Source: Pelobates cultripes (taxonomy: Eukaryota; Chordata; Amphibia; Anura; Pelobatidae). Taken from it: DNA of 64,000 nt. A model generated the notes under the pieces. The model did no database searches. It had not been told where the DNA came from and was given only the letters and a program-made list of their open reading frames with translations. The stretch is taken from positions 138,117,968 to 138,181,967 of the forward strand of contig OW240914.1 of assembly GCA_933207985.1 (NCBI GenBank), given 5' to 3'. Both the position numbers and the translations under genes were made by a program. This document shows positions 1 through 11,169 of the stretch, piece after piece; the first letter of the stretch is position 1; the number at the start of each line of letters is the position of its first letter.

Positions 1-823
1 GAAAAGTACAGTCAGCGATAAGCAAAAAAAAATAATTAAAGCAGGGTGACTGACTATCTCCTTCTGACTGGTAAGTCTCCTCCCTTGCTCCCCCTTTATG
101 AGCCCTTCCATCTTTGCAACATTGTTGCTACCATTATACCATCCCACTATCCTGGGCAGCAGTCATGCTCCCCCTTCCTTATTTGTCCAGGGGGACACTT
201 TTCCTTAACATTTTATGTAGTGTCCATATTCAGGGTACTTGATAAAGGTTATCAATTATACATACAGTCAAATACTTACCTGTATTTTTATGAAGCTTAT
301 AGTATTTCTTGTATTTAGGGTCCTAAAAATATTACCAGAATATACAAATAATGCCTGTTTGTGGGCATATAGTTACAGAAAACATATGTATTATATATGG
401 TATTGCATCCTACAAGTTACTAAAAAATAATGAAGATTTGCTGAGAGGTGGGAAACAGGTTTGGTAGAGAGAAATTAAGAGATTTGTAAGCAAAAGGGAG
501 TAGAATATGAAGTACTTTGGTGCGCACACACACGTACACACACATGTTTGAGTATTAGACAAGACATTTTTAGCAATAAATTAGCTTTCTTATGTTGTGA
601 GCACTCCTAAATAAATGAATTATTTTAGCAGACACTTCATTTCATTAATAAAGGTCATTCATGCACATATTCAGTTAACAAGTACACATGAATTACTCAG
701 ACCTTCTCATCCATCATATATTTTAAACACACTCTACATATATACATCATGCTCTATAAATATCAACCACACACACGTCATACATAGAAACACATGCATT
801 TCCATCACAGACATGCATGTACA
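1..823. other. No recognisable gene; AT-rich sequence
   Basis: I see only AT-rich DNA with a short CA run near 525-545. The open frames here are short, lack recognisable motifs and are not persuasive as exons. Confidence 0.5.
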
Positions 824-831
824 TACAGTAC

Positions 832-1765
832 CAGGGCAGCCATCACGGGGTACCGGCCGCCCAGGCCCCACATTCCCGATCTGTAGTGGCGGAAGTCGCC
901 GGTGCACCTGCACTGGGGCCCGAACACTGATAGGGCCCACCGGGAGGCCCATGCACATAGGGCCACCGATGGGCATATGTCTTTAGGGGCCCGGTCAGCA
1001 CTTTTAATAGCCCCTTTAAAAATTACAGCCTCAACTAGTGCTGGGAGGATGTAATGGCCTGTACTTCCTCCCAGCTTACTCCACGCAGGAGGGCGGAGGC
1101 GGAGAGGGGAGAGCCAGACCAACTGAAGGGAGGAGAGGAGAGCCGGGCAGACATCCAACAGCCCCAGCCACCCTCCTGCACCCAAAATATAAGAAACAGA
1201 AGGGTGGCTGAAAAATGAGCTGTGTGTGTTTGTTTTAGTATGTATGTCAGTATGTGTGTGTCTGTTTCTGTATATCAGTATGTATGTATGTGTCTGTATG
1301 TATATGTCTTTATGTCAGTATTTATGTATGTGTGTGTGTGTGTGTGTGTATGTCTGTATGTATGTCAGTATGTATGTGTGTGTGTGTATGCATGTCTGTA
1401 TGTTAGTATTTATGTGTGTCTGTATGTATATGTCTGTCTGTATGTCAATATGCATGTGTGTGTATATGTCAGTATGTATCTGTATGTATGTCAGTATGCA
1501 TATGTGTGTGTCTGTATGTATGTGTACATCTGTGTTTTAGTATGTGTGTGACAGTATGTATGTCTGTGTTTCAGTATGTGTGTGTGTATGTCAGTATGTG
1601 TGTCAGGGATGTCTGTGTATCAGTGTGTTTATATATCTGTGTGTACTTTTGTGTCAGTGTGCGTATTCTGTGTCCCTGTATCTGTGTGTCTGTGTGTGTA
1701 TCTGTGTGTCAGTATGTGTATCTGTGTGTCTGTATGTGCGTGTGTGTCAGTGTGTGTGTGTGTAT
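832..1765 (+). mobile_element. hAT-like element, left part, running into TG microsatellite
   Basis: The sequence begins with CAGGGCAGCCATCACGGGG, close to the TIR of the complete hAT element at 18128-19336 (CAGGGCTGCCATCAG). The GC-rich interior (ratio of GC much above its surroundings) includes a stretch near 950-990 that matches the stretch at 15620-15660, so both belong to one repeat family. It ends in a long TG/TATG microsatellite and is then cut by the LTR-like block at 1766. No right-hand TIR or 8-bp duplication was found, so the boundary is tentative. Confidence 0.45.
1219..1765. repeat. TG/TATGTC microsatellite
   Basis: About 550 bp of irregular TGTGTG and TATGTCAG units. All three frames of the plus strand stay open here simply because the repeat lacks stops; the Cys/Val/Tyr-rich translations are not proteins. 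Confidence 0.95.
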
Positions 1766-2553
1766 TGTGATAAAGTGAAGGAAGATAGGCCTTTTAACCC
1801 CAGGGGGAGTATGTGTAGGATGTGTTGTAGGCAACACAAAATGCTGTTTAGTTATGGGCCCCTGGGGTGGAGCATTTGGAGAGAAGGGTGGGCCAATGCT
1901 CCACTCCACAGTTTAGTGGTTTTCTGGGGAGGCATAGATCCAGACCAGGGTTTTTTGGACCGTCAACAACTCACTGCTCAGCTGCAGTTAATGAGCTATT
2001 GCAGTGGGAATAAACGCCTCCCTGCTAGGCAGGTGAAACAGAGGGATTGCTGGCTTCCTCCCAGGAAGCAGGTAGGAGAGAGAGGCTGTTCTCTCCAGAT
2101 AGAGTCAAGGAGACTAGGCACTTGGAGTGCAGAAAGGAAGCAGTCAGGGCAAGGCTGGCTTGGAGCACTGGGAATGCGGAAAGGAAAGCAGTCAGGGCAA
2201 GGCTTGCTTGGAGCACTGGGAGTGCAGAAAGGAAAGCAGTCAGGGCAAGGCTGGCTTGGAGCACTGGGAGTGCAGAAAGGAACGCAACAGGCTAGCCAGC
2301 AGAGTGTTGCTAACTAATAAGGTTGGTGCCATATGTTTTGTTAGTTTAACCCTGATAGAGAGGGACGTTCAAAGTTAGTTAGTGCTCAGACCGAGCTAGG
2401 TTTTTGTTTATAGGGTTTTGTGTTACATTTATGTTTTAATTTACTGCTGTATCCTGTGTGGATTTGCAAATAAAGTGCCTGAGTATATGCAATTACAAGG
2501 ACTGTGCATGTTTTTACCCTAGAGGGCCGTGCTACCTGCAAACAAGGATCACA
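1766..2553 (+). mobile_element. Solo LTR candidate
   Basis: The block begins TGTGAT and ends ATCACA, giving the TG...CA ends with short inverted repeats expected of an LTR. It is 788 bp long and has a polyadenylation signal AATAAA at 2469-2474, shortly before the 3' end. A motif just upstream (TGTATCCTGTGTGGATTT) also occurs in the LTR at 16100-17478, so the two may be related. It contains a 48-bp tandem repeat at about 2132-2282. No flanking target duplication is visible; the left flank is a microsatellite that could have erased it. No coding region is attached. Confidence 0.5.
2132..2282. repeat. 48-bp tandem repeat, three units
   Basis: Three nearly identical 48-bp units beginning GCAGTCAGGGCAAGGCT lie in the probable U3 of the LTR candidate. 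Because 48 is a multiple of three, the frame across it yields a 16-residue repeat, but that open frame begins inside the upstream microsatellite and is unlikely to be a gene. Confidence 0.85.
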
Positions 2554-2659
2554 ATATGTATAAGTGTATACACTACACACAAATGTATGCCTACATTCAT
2601 ACACCAACATTCACACACATACTCCATACAAAAACATACTTACATTCAAACACAAATTT

Positions 2660-2668
2660 TGTGTGTAT

Positions 2669-2745
<77 letters not shown>
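2660..2745. repeat. (CA)n microsatellite
   Basis: A nearly pure CA run with a short CGCG interruption near 2702. Open frames across it are low-complexity His/Thr strings. Confidence 0.95.
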
Positions 2746-2968
2746 CCTACATATACCTACACACACATACATATATATAGATATTGATATACATCTATAT
2801 ATACATATATCGAAAAGGCTTTGCACAAATATATAAATAAATAATTACCCGGTTCTTGATCTACATGTAATGTAATAGTGAACAAAAAATGTCCAGGACT
2901 CCCAGGAATTTCTTTATCTTCTTTATTTATAATCCACAATAAGAGAGAAAAAAACTTTATATCACTTA

Positions 2969-3007
2969 GTCAATGTTTCAGTTTGGCTAGCAAAGTTTCA
3001 TCAGGAC
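2969..3007 (-). ncRNA. Hammerhead-ribozyme-like motif
   Basis: Read on the minus strand this 39-nt block is GUC-CUGAUGA, a stem II region, GAAA-CAUU-GAC. CUGAUGA and GAAA are the invariant hammerhead core, the outer GUC and GAC pair as stem I, and the ACAUU after GAA gives the minimal stem III reported for Penelope-like elements. The stem II arms pair imperfectly (one mismatch and one extra A), so activity is doubtful. Confidence 0.6.
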
Positions 3008-3043
3008 CTGGTGAAAGATTGCTAGCCAAACTGAAACATCGAC
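3005..3043 (+). ncRNA. Second, opposed hammerhead-like motif, core mutated
   Basis: This is the mirror copy of the minus-strand motif. The core here reads CUGGUGA instead of CUGAUGA, which changes conserved A6, and the end is CAUCGAC rather than CAUUGAC. The GAAA block is kept. I expect it to be inactive. Confidence 0.5.
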
Positions 3044-3446
3044 TACATGATGTAAAGTTTTTTTTTCTCTCTTATTGTGGATTATAAATAAAGAAGATAA
3101 AGAAATTCCTGGGAGTCCTGGACATTTTTTTCACTATTAAATACGGGCATGGAGCCGGGTCTTGTACAGTACATATATGCATGGACAATGTAATAAAGCG
3201 TTTAAAGTATGTGTTCAGAGATTTTGTTAAGTAAAGATGATTGTATATGTCCTCCATGTCCAGTTAAGGTTCTAGTATTAAGCCCACTGAAATCTTTAGT
3301 TCCAGCTGCTTGATAACTTAAAATCAGCACTACTGTCTGAGAATGGCTTCCTTCCAATTTGATTTAAAACATAGAAACAAATAATAGAAAAAAAAGAAAA
3401 CAACACAATAAATGAAAAAGCAAAAAAAGATTTAATGTTGTGTTTA

Positions 3447-3970
3447 TTAAGTGTTCTTGCATAGCAAGACCACTTAATGTTATCTCATATATATATTATT
3501 CTTATTATAGCCAAATTTACCACCCTAGCTCCTCCCACAGTTTTTACACTACATAGACAGTAATATACCGAAACGTGCGGATTGTTCCCGATTGGATTGC
3601 TATTACTTTGTGGAACGTTTCGCCGAATGGTTCACAGAATATCGTCGTTCTTGTGGTGAAATTGGTCTAATAGGAATGAATGGCGAAATGTTCAAAACTA
3701 GAGTGGGAGCTGGCAAAAGCTGAAAAATCAGGACATGATTTCTAAACTGCCACCACTCCCTCATTTTCAGGCCCACCTACACCTATCTTATAACAAAATG
3801 TTCAGCTATCCCTGCTGCCACTAAACATGTCCACGGCTAAGCCATAGTCCTGATAGTTTTCACGATATGACCTTTTTTGGAACTCATGCCGTCCATTGAC
3901 ATTCATTGAAACTCCACTCTAGCCAGCTCAAACTTGAAGGGCAATTTCTAAACTGCGACTGTGACTTAAT
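3447..3970. repeat. Unclassified interspersed repeat with hairpin end
   Basis: The segment begins with a 31-bp hairpin (TTAAGTG...CACTTAA, 3447-3477) with TCTTGC/GCAAGA inside, then contains evenly GC-mixed sequence unlike the AT-rich flanks. It has no long open frame. I recall similar sequence in fish and frog repeats but cannot name the family. Confidence 0.4.
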
Positions 3971-4600
3971 TTGTGTACACTTCACACAATTTCCCCAGAA
4001 ATTGTAGCTTTTCTAGTTATTAATATTTTTGTTGACTGAGTGATCAGTATTAATACCTCTTTAGTATATAGCAGCAACCCTTTGAATTGCTGTTTTTGTG
4101 TCTTAAACAGCAATTTACTTGGTTCCGTAAACAACCATAAAGTTCCTTTTACTGTGATGGCATTGTCAGAGGATTGCCACCTGCAAAACAGCAATTACTG
4201 CTTGGCGTCTCAATCACAAAGTTTTCATTATATATACTGTGGTATTACTATGTAAAAATAATGCAGTCTATGCTAAGTGAGACATTTCTGGTTGGTAAAA
4301 ATAATGAATAATCCCTGAAGCTGTTCCGTGGCCAAGCAGCAAATCCAACTTGGCTCCCTCAGTAATAATACATTATTCCATTTTTCTTTCCTTATTGCTA
4401 ATGGGATTTGTATAGTTTCCGAAATGGATAGTGTCATCTAGCTGATAGGAACTCTGTATTTTTTATTTGAATTATCGTTAACACCTTCGCTACCAAGCAC
4501 TTTTTGTTGCAGAAGTATTAACATAACATTCATTTGAATCATGGGGAGCATAGCAAGCACAAAAATGTACGCAAAGACCACAATTTTGTGTACAGATTAC
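3971..4600. other. No gene seen
   Basis: AT-rich DNA without a convincing open frame or a repeat I can place. Confidence 0.4.
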
Positions 4601-4818
4601 AAATATATACACACACAGATGCACACCCTGAGACAAACACTCACAAACCACCAGGCACACACAAACTCATACATACACTCATACACATACACCCATACTC
4701 ACACACACTCACTCACACACATACACACACACACTCATACACATACACACACACACTCACAAACACACTTATACATAATACACTCATACACACACTCATA
4801 CTCACACACACTCAAACT
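4601..4818. repeat. CA/ACACTC microsatellite
   Basis: About 215 bp of CACACACTCATA-type units. It adjoins the GC-rich hAT end that follows; the same pairing of a CA/TG microsatellite with a GC-rich block is seen at 832-1765 and 15506-16099. Confidence 0.9.
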
Positions 4819-5146
4819 CATACAAGTGATTTTTAAAAATATCTCCAGCCACCCTCCTGTTAGCTTACCTTATGTGCCAGGAGGGTGGCTTGGAGTCCTG
4901 CTGGTGGTGGGAGTGTGGGATCTGGAGCTCTTCGTGCTCCTATCCCCTGATGCTGCAGCTGCAGGATGCTGGGAGGAAGTGACAGGCTGTCACTTCCTCC
5001 CAGCCAGCCGACATTACAAGGGACCAGTCGCGGTTTTAAAGGATCGCGGCACCCGACCAGGCCCCTGTATAGCAGTAATGTTTCCCCGGTGCTATAATCA
5101 TAGCACCGGGGAAACATTCTGTGGTACCCCAGTTTGGGAACCGCTG
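4819..5146. mobile_element. hAT-like element, right end
   Basis: The block ends AGTTTGGGAACCGCTG, the reverse complement of a CAGCGGTTCCCAAACT terminus of the hAT-Charlie kind. Its interior (AGCCACCCTCCTG; CTTCCTCCCAGC) matches the family at 1060-1190 in reverse orientation. It includes a 32-bp hairpin at 5082-5113. The left TIR was not found. Non-coding. Confidence 0.5.
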
Positions 5147-5835
5147 CTGTAAACAGCAAACTCAGAGTGAGTAATTGATTAAGTCAGCTATAGCAGAACA
5201 TTGAATTAAAAATAGTTATATAAATATATGAAGAATTCTTAATGAAATAGAGGCTATTAACATGAAATAGTTACTTTGACCACAATAATCACTTCTGTCT
5301 TTAGAAGTGCTCATGGTGGTAGGAGTTCAGCATTTCTGTTTGAAATTCTACACATTTAGGGATGTTGGCAATTGTGTGCCGGGGGTTAAGTACACCCCCA
5401 GGAAATGTGACGTAGACAGCCTGGAATTCTGTTCCGCCTGGCAAATGTCAATTCTGTGCAAAATGTATGTCTGTCATCAGCACACACTGCCCCTACATTT
5501 GCAGGCAGCGAGGGGTAGCAAGTATTTCAAACATCAAACCAATTTTCTTTGTTGACTTTGCATCCTTATGTTATTATAAAAATATATTTGGGAGAAATGC
5601 ATTCAGCTGGAATACATCAATACATGGCCATCACACTGCTGAATTTGACAATACAGTCAAAATTTCAGAATGACAGTTTCCCAGAGCAGTTTGACTTTTT
5701 GGGTTCATATCTATGATCGAATTTGAATAACATGTATGATCATGTTTTGCAACCTCCCTGCTCCCGAAGAGAACATTTCCCTCATTAGTAATTTTGTTAT
5801 TATCTAAAGTGAGAATTCAAAATGAATTCAAAGTC
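5147..5835. other. No gene seen; flank of a MITE
   Basis: AT-rich DNA. The last 30 bases (GAATTCAAAATGAATTCAA) pair as an inverted repeat with 8520-8550, on the far side of the hAT stack, suggesting that the stack was inserted in an older MITE. Confidence 0.4.
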
Positions 5836-6164
5836 TAGGGATGTGCATGAGCAAAAAAATGTGGTTCGGTTCGGAAATTCGGGTAAGTAAAATAATTCGG
5901 CACTTCGGCAATTCGCCAATTTGGTTCGGCACTTCCGAAATTCGGAACTTCGGAGATTCGGGACTTTAGCAATTCAGAACTTTGGAATTCAGAACATTTG
6001 TAGGCAGTGGCGTACACATGACCCATGGGGCCCCGGTGCGAAAATTGATCCGTGGCCCCCCCCCCCGCGATTACTCGGCACGGGTCAGGGCCGCAACACA
6101 TGGCGGCGGGCACCTGGTCGCAGGGCTTGCAGGGCTGTGACCCCGCGACCGCGGTATGCACACA

Positions 6165-6490
6165 CACTTAAAGGACCACTACAGACACCCAGATCACATC
6201 AGCTTAATGAAATGGTCTTGGTGCCAGGTTCCTTCTAGTTTTAACCCTGCAGCTGAAAACATAGCCGTTTCAGAGAAACGGCTATGTTTCACTGAGGGTT
6301 AATCCAGCCTCTGGTGGCTGTCTCATTGACAGCTGCTAGAGGAGCTTCCACGATTCTCACTGTGAAAATCACAGTGAAAAGACACTGAACGTCCATAGGA
6401 AAGCATTGAGCATTGTCGCGCATGTGCATTCGGAGCTGAGAGGCGGAGGGATCCCCAGCGCCAAGGGAGTCCGACGCTGGAGAAAGGTAA
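6165..6490. mobile_element. T2-like MITE fragment
   Basis: It begins ACTTAAAGGACCACTACAG and resembles the fragment at 58840-59165. It has an internal hairpin (CATAGCCGTTT / AAACGGCTATG) near 6260-6287. Non-coding. Confidence 0.5.
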
Positions 6491-6499
6491 ATGCTGAAG

Positions 6500-7155
6500 A
6501 AACACACACACACATTCTCACGAACAGACGCATACACACAAGCTAACAGACGCACACATTTACTGAGATACATACACACTCACTTACAAAACATACACTT
6601 TCACTGACAAACACACACTCACTAACAGACATCAAACACACTCAGTAACAGACACACACAGTAACACACTCACTAGCAGGCACACACCCAATAACAGACA
6701 CACTTACTGACACACACATTAACACACACACACACACTAACACAAACTAACACACACTAACACAAACACACACACACTAACACAAACACACACACAAACA
6801 CACACACACTAACACACACATACACTAACACACACATACACTAACACACACACTAACACACACACAAACAAACACTAACACACACACTAACACATACACA
6901 CTAACACACAAACACACACTAACACACACAAACACATACACACATACACTAACACACACATACACTAACACACACACTAACACACACAAACACATACACA
7001 CATACACTAACACACACACTAACAGACACATACACTAACACACACACTAACACAAACAAACACTAACACACACACACTAACACACACACACTAACACACA
7101 AACACACACTAACACACACAAACACATACACACATACACTAACACACACACACAT
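6500..7155. repeat. ACACACTAAC microsatellite
   Basis: About 650 bp of CACACACTAACA units with some CATACACTAACA variants, all inside the nested hAT. Confidence 0.95.
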
Positions 7156-7959
7156 TTGTTTTTAAATTTAATCCCCCCAGCCTCCTTACCTTTTGGAGAG
7201 CTAAGGGAATTCCCTGGGGTCCAGTGGAGCTGCTGGGCGGGCGGGCTTGCTGTCTGGGTGGCCGGCGCGCGAGGGAGCACTCTCCCCTGTGTGCTTCCTC
7301 TTCAGCTCCCTCGCACGCCGCATAGGGATGCCGGCGCCGGAAGATGACGTCATCTTCCGGCTCCGGCATCACTGCGGTGCGCGAGGGAGCGGAAGAGGGA
7401 GCACACAGGGCAGAGTGCTCCCTCGCGCGCCGGCCACCCAGACAGCCAGCCCGCCCGCCGGGGTCAGCAGGGCCAGCCTCGGGGGGCCCTGAGGTGGCCG
7501 CCTCCTGGGCCCCCCAGGAGAAGAGGCTGGCCCTGTGGGTACATACCGGGTCGCAGGGGCGGCCGGGCCCCCTGCGACCCTGGTATGTATGCCACTGTTT
7601 GTAGGGCTCCCTAACCCTACCCATGTCAGTGGATTAAGACATATTAATAGATGTACGACCGTTTCTGTACATGTGCAAATATTCTAAATAAACACGTATG
7701 AAACTAATATATTTTTGTCAAACACCCAGACATATGAGAGTGGATGGATCACTACAGCAGTGTCCTTTTCATTCCGATCATATTTCATAAACCTCTGGCA
7801 TTCTTAGATGCATTTCTCAGTTATTGGATTCTTCTGAGCACCAACTCCTTGTTCCGGTGTTCCTGGTTTATAATCCCCTGACTCAATTTCCAGTATTTGG
7901 TAATTCGGAACTTTGGCAATTTGGGACTTTGGCAATTCGAACTTTTGGAATTTGGAACA

Positions 7960-8060
7960 TCTGTAGGGCTCCCTAACCCCTAACCCTACCCTTACCCCTA
8001 CCATTAACCCTACCCGTAACCCAAACCCTACCCCTAACCCTATCACTATCCTTAACCACC
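7960..8060. repeat. Telomere-like CCCTAA repeats inside hAT family
   Basis: Degenerate CCCTAACCCCTAACCCTACC units. The other family copies contain GTTAGGGTTAGGGG at the equivalent site (about 25606-25637, 16878-16902), so it is part of the element rather than an internal telomere. Confidence 0.75.
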
Positions 8061-8455
8061 AGACCACTTACACATCTATAGGGCTCTCAGTGCCCGGACT
8101 GCCACTACAACCACTTACACATCTGTAGGGCTCCCAGTAACAGGATTGTAACCACAACCACATACACATCTATAGGGCTCTCAGTGCCAGGAATTAGCTT
8201 ATTGGTCAAGATTCCTATCATCATTCACGTAATTTTCCCTCCTTCTCTTGTTTTGCCACTTTTCAGAAATCCAAAACACTTTGGCACTTCCAAAATTTGG
8301 CACTTCCAAAATTCAGCAATTCGGGACTTCGGCAATTCGTTTTGGTTCGGCACTTCTGAAATTCGGACTTCGGCAAATCGGACATTCGGAAGCATACGAA
8401 TGTCCGAATTGTCCGAAATTCGTCCGAATTTACATTCAGAACGAAACATGTATAA

Positions 8456-10774
8456 TAAGACAAAAGCAGCTGAATTGAAAAAATTCTCTATGTCAGCTAT
8501 GCTTTAAGTTTGTCTTTGTGAATTTCACTTTGAATTCTCACTTTTGTGAATAACCCAGTTTACCATTCCACCATACCATGCTATATGTCCATCATAATTG
8601 GACTGGTACAAAATGCTTGTAAATTGTTAAGGGCACCATTTATAGTAAGAGACAAAATGTCATACCTAACACATACTAGAAACCTACAAATTATATCAAG
8701 TGTTAGTTTGTCCACTCATAAATCACGCCAATGAAGATATCAATAAGGTAAATTGCTCAGCGAACAGTCTAAGTTAATAAATGAACTCAGCTCACTTATG
8801 CCTTTTTCCTTTTTTTTTTTTAAATCAAGCAAATTTCATTTACTTAAGAACATGTCCTACCCACAAATTACATACTTGTATGAAATATGATTTTTTTTTG
8901 TCAGAAATTTGTGGAGTTTAAGTAAATTGCTTGTGGTTTTATAAACTGTAGGAAAAAAAAATCAAATTTCTTTAGTGATTTGTCTTCCCCAGATGTATTC
9001 CGATGTTGACCTCTTTCATGACCGATTGTTATTTAAAAAAATAAAACACTGATAGGGTTATTCTGCAATATATGAATTGTTTGGAATTGACCAATGGTTT
9101 TAACGTTTTAGGCCAAAAAAGCAAACCTAGAACATATTCTTCTCAGATATGTTTTCAGCGCTGCTACTTTGACTTTATAAGGTACCTGTTCTGTTGTTCA
9201 TAATGAATGCTCTTTTTAAATAACATTCAATTATATCGTGCAAGCTGATGTGCTAGCTAATGTATAGGTTGGGAAAAAAGCCTATTTAAAAATAGTTTTT
9301 TTCTTTCACCTGCCAATCACTCTCTGCCAAAGAATTGAGTGACAAGGGAGAGCAGAAAAGATCTCCCACAGCTGGTCCTTCTGCTCTTCCAAGCATAGCA
9401 ACCACAGCATGTGATAACTCCCTAGTCAGCACTGCTAGCATTTACTAGAGAGCATAGGAATAGAGTGACTGACATGTTGAGGTGGAGGTTTTCCTTGTTT
9501 GGTGAAGTATCCCAAAACAGGGCAAGTCAAACAAGAATATGGGCTGACTGGAGGTGGGCGTTATACCCACCTCTGTGTAGACATGATGGAGCAGTAGCGG
9601 AATGTGAGCGGAGTCATGACAAATTCCCTTTAAATTTGCAATTGCCTAGGGAATTACCAATCAATTTTAAATTTAAGGCCAGCGTAGCCGAAATGAGAGC
9701 TAAGCATTTTTTCAGTTTGGCTATTTTGAGCTTACATTTGAAATTCACCTTGAATACTCACTCTAGTGAATAACCCTACAGCGAATAACTGCATATATTA
9801 ACGTCTAAGCAAAATATATCAAAGAGGTGACATATGATGACTGCCCAATATTTCTATATTTTTATTGATATAACTTAATACTGGTATAATGTTTCCAATT
9901 TTCTTTGGCATTAAAATATTAGCCAATAAATAGATATACTTAATTTTTTATTTTTTTTTTAACAATTTAGTATTAAAACTCCTTCTTTGGGGGTATATAA
10001 AAATTACTTATGTAATTGCTGTGTTTCTGTAAAATAAACATTGATCAAGACAGTTAAAAACATTTCTTTATGTGATCTGGTAGCCAGCTACTGGGCTATA
10101 TATATATATTGAAAGAACATAGGAGTCTTTATTGAACAGTACATTCTCAGGCCAAAATATCTTATTTAGAACAATTATGCAAATTTCCTTTTTATTTTTT
10201 TAATCTGCAACAATTTTGTAAGTTTGATTTAATATTGTTGGATAAACTTTCCAAATAAATTAATATGTTTGGAATTAACTTTTAAAATAATTTCAACATA
10301 TTCAAATATCAAAAACAAGAGGAAGTGATGGGGATGGTTCTTTGTATTATACAGGGACCTGAATGAGGATTGTCTGGGCCATCTTGTATTGATATCCTTT
10401 TTCAACTTGTGTATTTTTATTTGCTGCCATTGGTGCACAGTAAAGAAAGGGTTAAGCAATACTCGCCTCCGTGTCATTTATAAAAATCATAACTTATTGT
10501 CATGAAATAGCAAAATCACTTAATTGATGGATTTGACAAATTAGATGGCAGAAAGTAGATACTTGAAATATTAGCACTCTAAGTGCCATATTTATTAGCA
10601 TGGGCTAGATGTTTCTTTGAGAGCTTTGCTCTGCCAAATACATATGTATAGATTTTAAGATCGTTTGAGCAGGGCCTACTTTGCCTCTTGTCTCCGTTAA
10701 GATTTTGTGTATCAACTACATATTGTCAGTTATCCCCATTTTATGATTGTAAAGAGCTGCGCAATTAGTTGACG

Positions 10775-10809
<35 letters not shown>

Positions 10810-11049
10810 TATAGATATATAGATATATAGATATAGATATGTGTGTGTGTAATACTAATAATTATAATTATATATATAATAATAAGATGACATTTTTACC
10901 AAAGAAACTAATTGTGATCGTATAATGCATACACAGTACAGAGAGCTTTGTCTCCAATTAATTTAACTGCAAACTATAGTGATGGTAATTAATATGCATA
11001 CACAGCTCCTACTGATTTATACAATATAAATATTGTACATAACATCATC
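8456..11049. other. AT-rich region, MITE remnants only
   Basis: The 8456-8560 piece is the far half of an older MITE. The piece at 9640-9780 (ending TCACTCTAGTGAATAACCC) looks like the same MITE family. The rest is low-complexity AT-rich DNA with no supported gene. Confidence 0.4.
10776..10840. repeat. (TA)n then ATAGATAT repeat
   Basis: About 32 bp of pure TA followed by ATAGATAT units. Confidence 0.95.
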
Positions 11050-11169
11050 CAAAGGGTAGGCAACCTTTGGCACTCTAGATATGGGCTACATCTCCCATAA
11101 GGCTCCTACAGCCATAATGTTGGATAAGCATCAGGGGAGATGTAGCGTGTCGAACGTTGCCTACCCCTG
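11050..11169. mobile_element. hAT-type MITE, 120 bp
   Basis: The left end AAAGGGTAGGCAAC and the right end GTTGCCTACCCCTG are inverted repeats, and so are the CTACATCTCCC and GGGAGATGTAG blocks inside. CAGGGGTAGGCAAC is a known hAT-Charlie type terminus. No 8-bp duplication is seen, which fits an old copy. Confidence 0.65.

Larger units (their letters stand above)
2873..3139. mobile_element. Near-perfect 267-bp palindrome (foldback, Penelope-like end pair)
   Basis: The left arm starts TAATAGTGAAC and the right arm ends TTCACTATTA; the arms match almost base for base down to a spacer of about two bases at 3007-3008. The centre of each arm is a hammerhead-ribozyme-like motif (2969-3007 on minus, 3005-3043 on plus). 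Penelope-like elements are known to carry hammerhead motifs in their terminal repeats and sometimes to have these repeats in inverse orientation, so I read this as two such ends joined head to head. No reverse transcriptase is present. Confidence 0.65.
6005..7597. mobile_element. hAT element nested in the outer hAT
   Basis: The ends are CAGTGGCGTACA and TGTATGCCACTG, a good TIR pair. The element is flanked by a perfect 8-bp duplication TTTGTAGG at 5997-6004 and 7598-7605. The length is 1,593 bp and no transposase is present, so it depends on a partner. Inside are GC-rich ends, a T2-like MITE fragment (about 6165-6490), and a long ACACACTAAC microsatellite. The GC-rich part after 7190 contains large imperfect inverted repeats around 7255-7445. 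Confidence 0.85.
5836..8455. mobile_element. Outer hAT element of the TAGGGATGTGCA family, interrupted
   Basis: The left end reads TAGGGATGTGCATG, and the interior has the tandem TTCGG-AATTCGG-CACTTCGG units typical of this family. The right end (GAACGAAACATGTATAATAA) is worn. Complete copies of the family at 16569-17067, 19885-20051 and 25321-25844 show 8-bp duplications, so it is hAT. This copy is split by a second hAT at 6005-7597 and has no transposase; it is non-autonomous. No duplication could be found for the outer copy. Confidence 0.65.

Noticed and set aside
1222..2317. Overlapping plus-strand open frames of up to 257 codons
   Set aside because: They start in a TG microsatellite and run through an LTR-like block with a 48-bp repeat. 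Composition, not selection, keeps them open.
3441..3480. Hairpin as a rho-independent terminator or microRNA precursor
   Set aside because: The stem belongs to an interspersed repeat end, the genome is eukaryotic, and the arms are too short and too symmetric to call a microRNA.
4534..5152. 203-codon plus-strand frame
   Set aside because: Starts in a CA microsatellite and ends in an hAT terminus.
7960..8060. Interstitial telomere
   Set aside because: The CCCTAA-like run is short and degenerate, and occurs at the same place in other copies of the hAT family.
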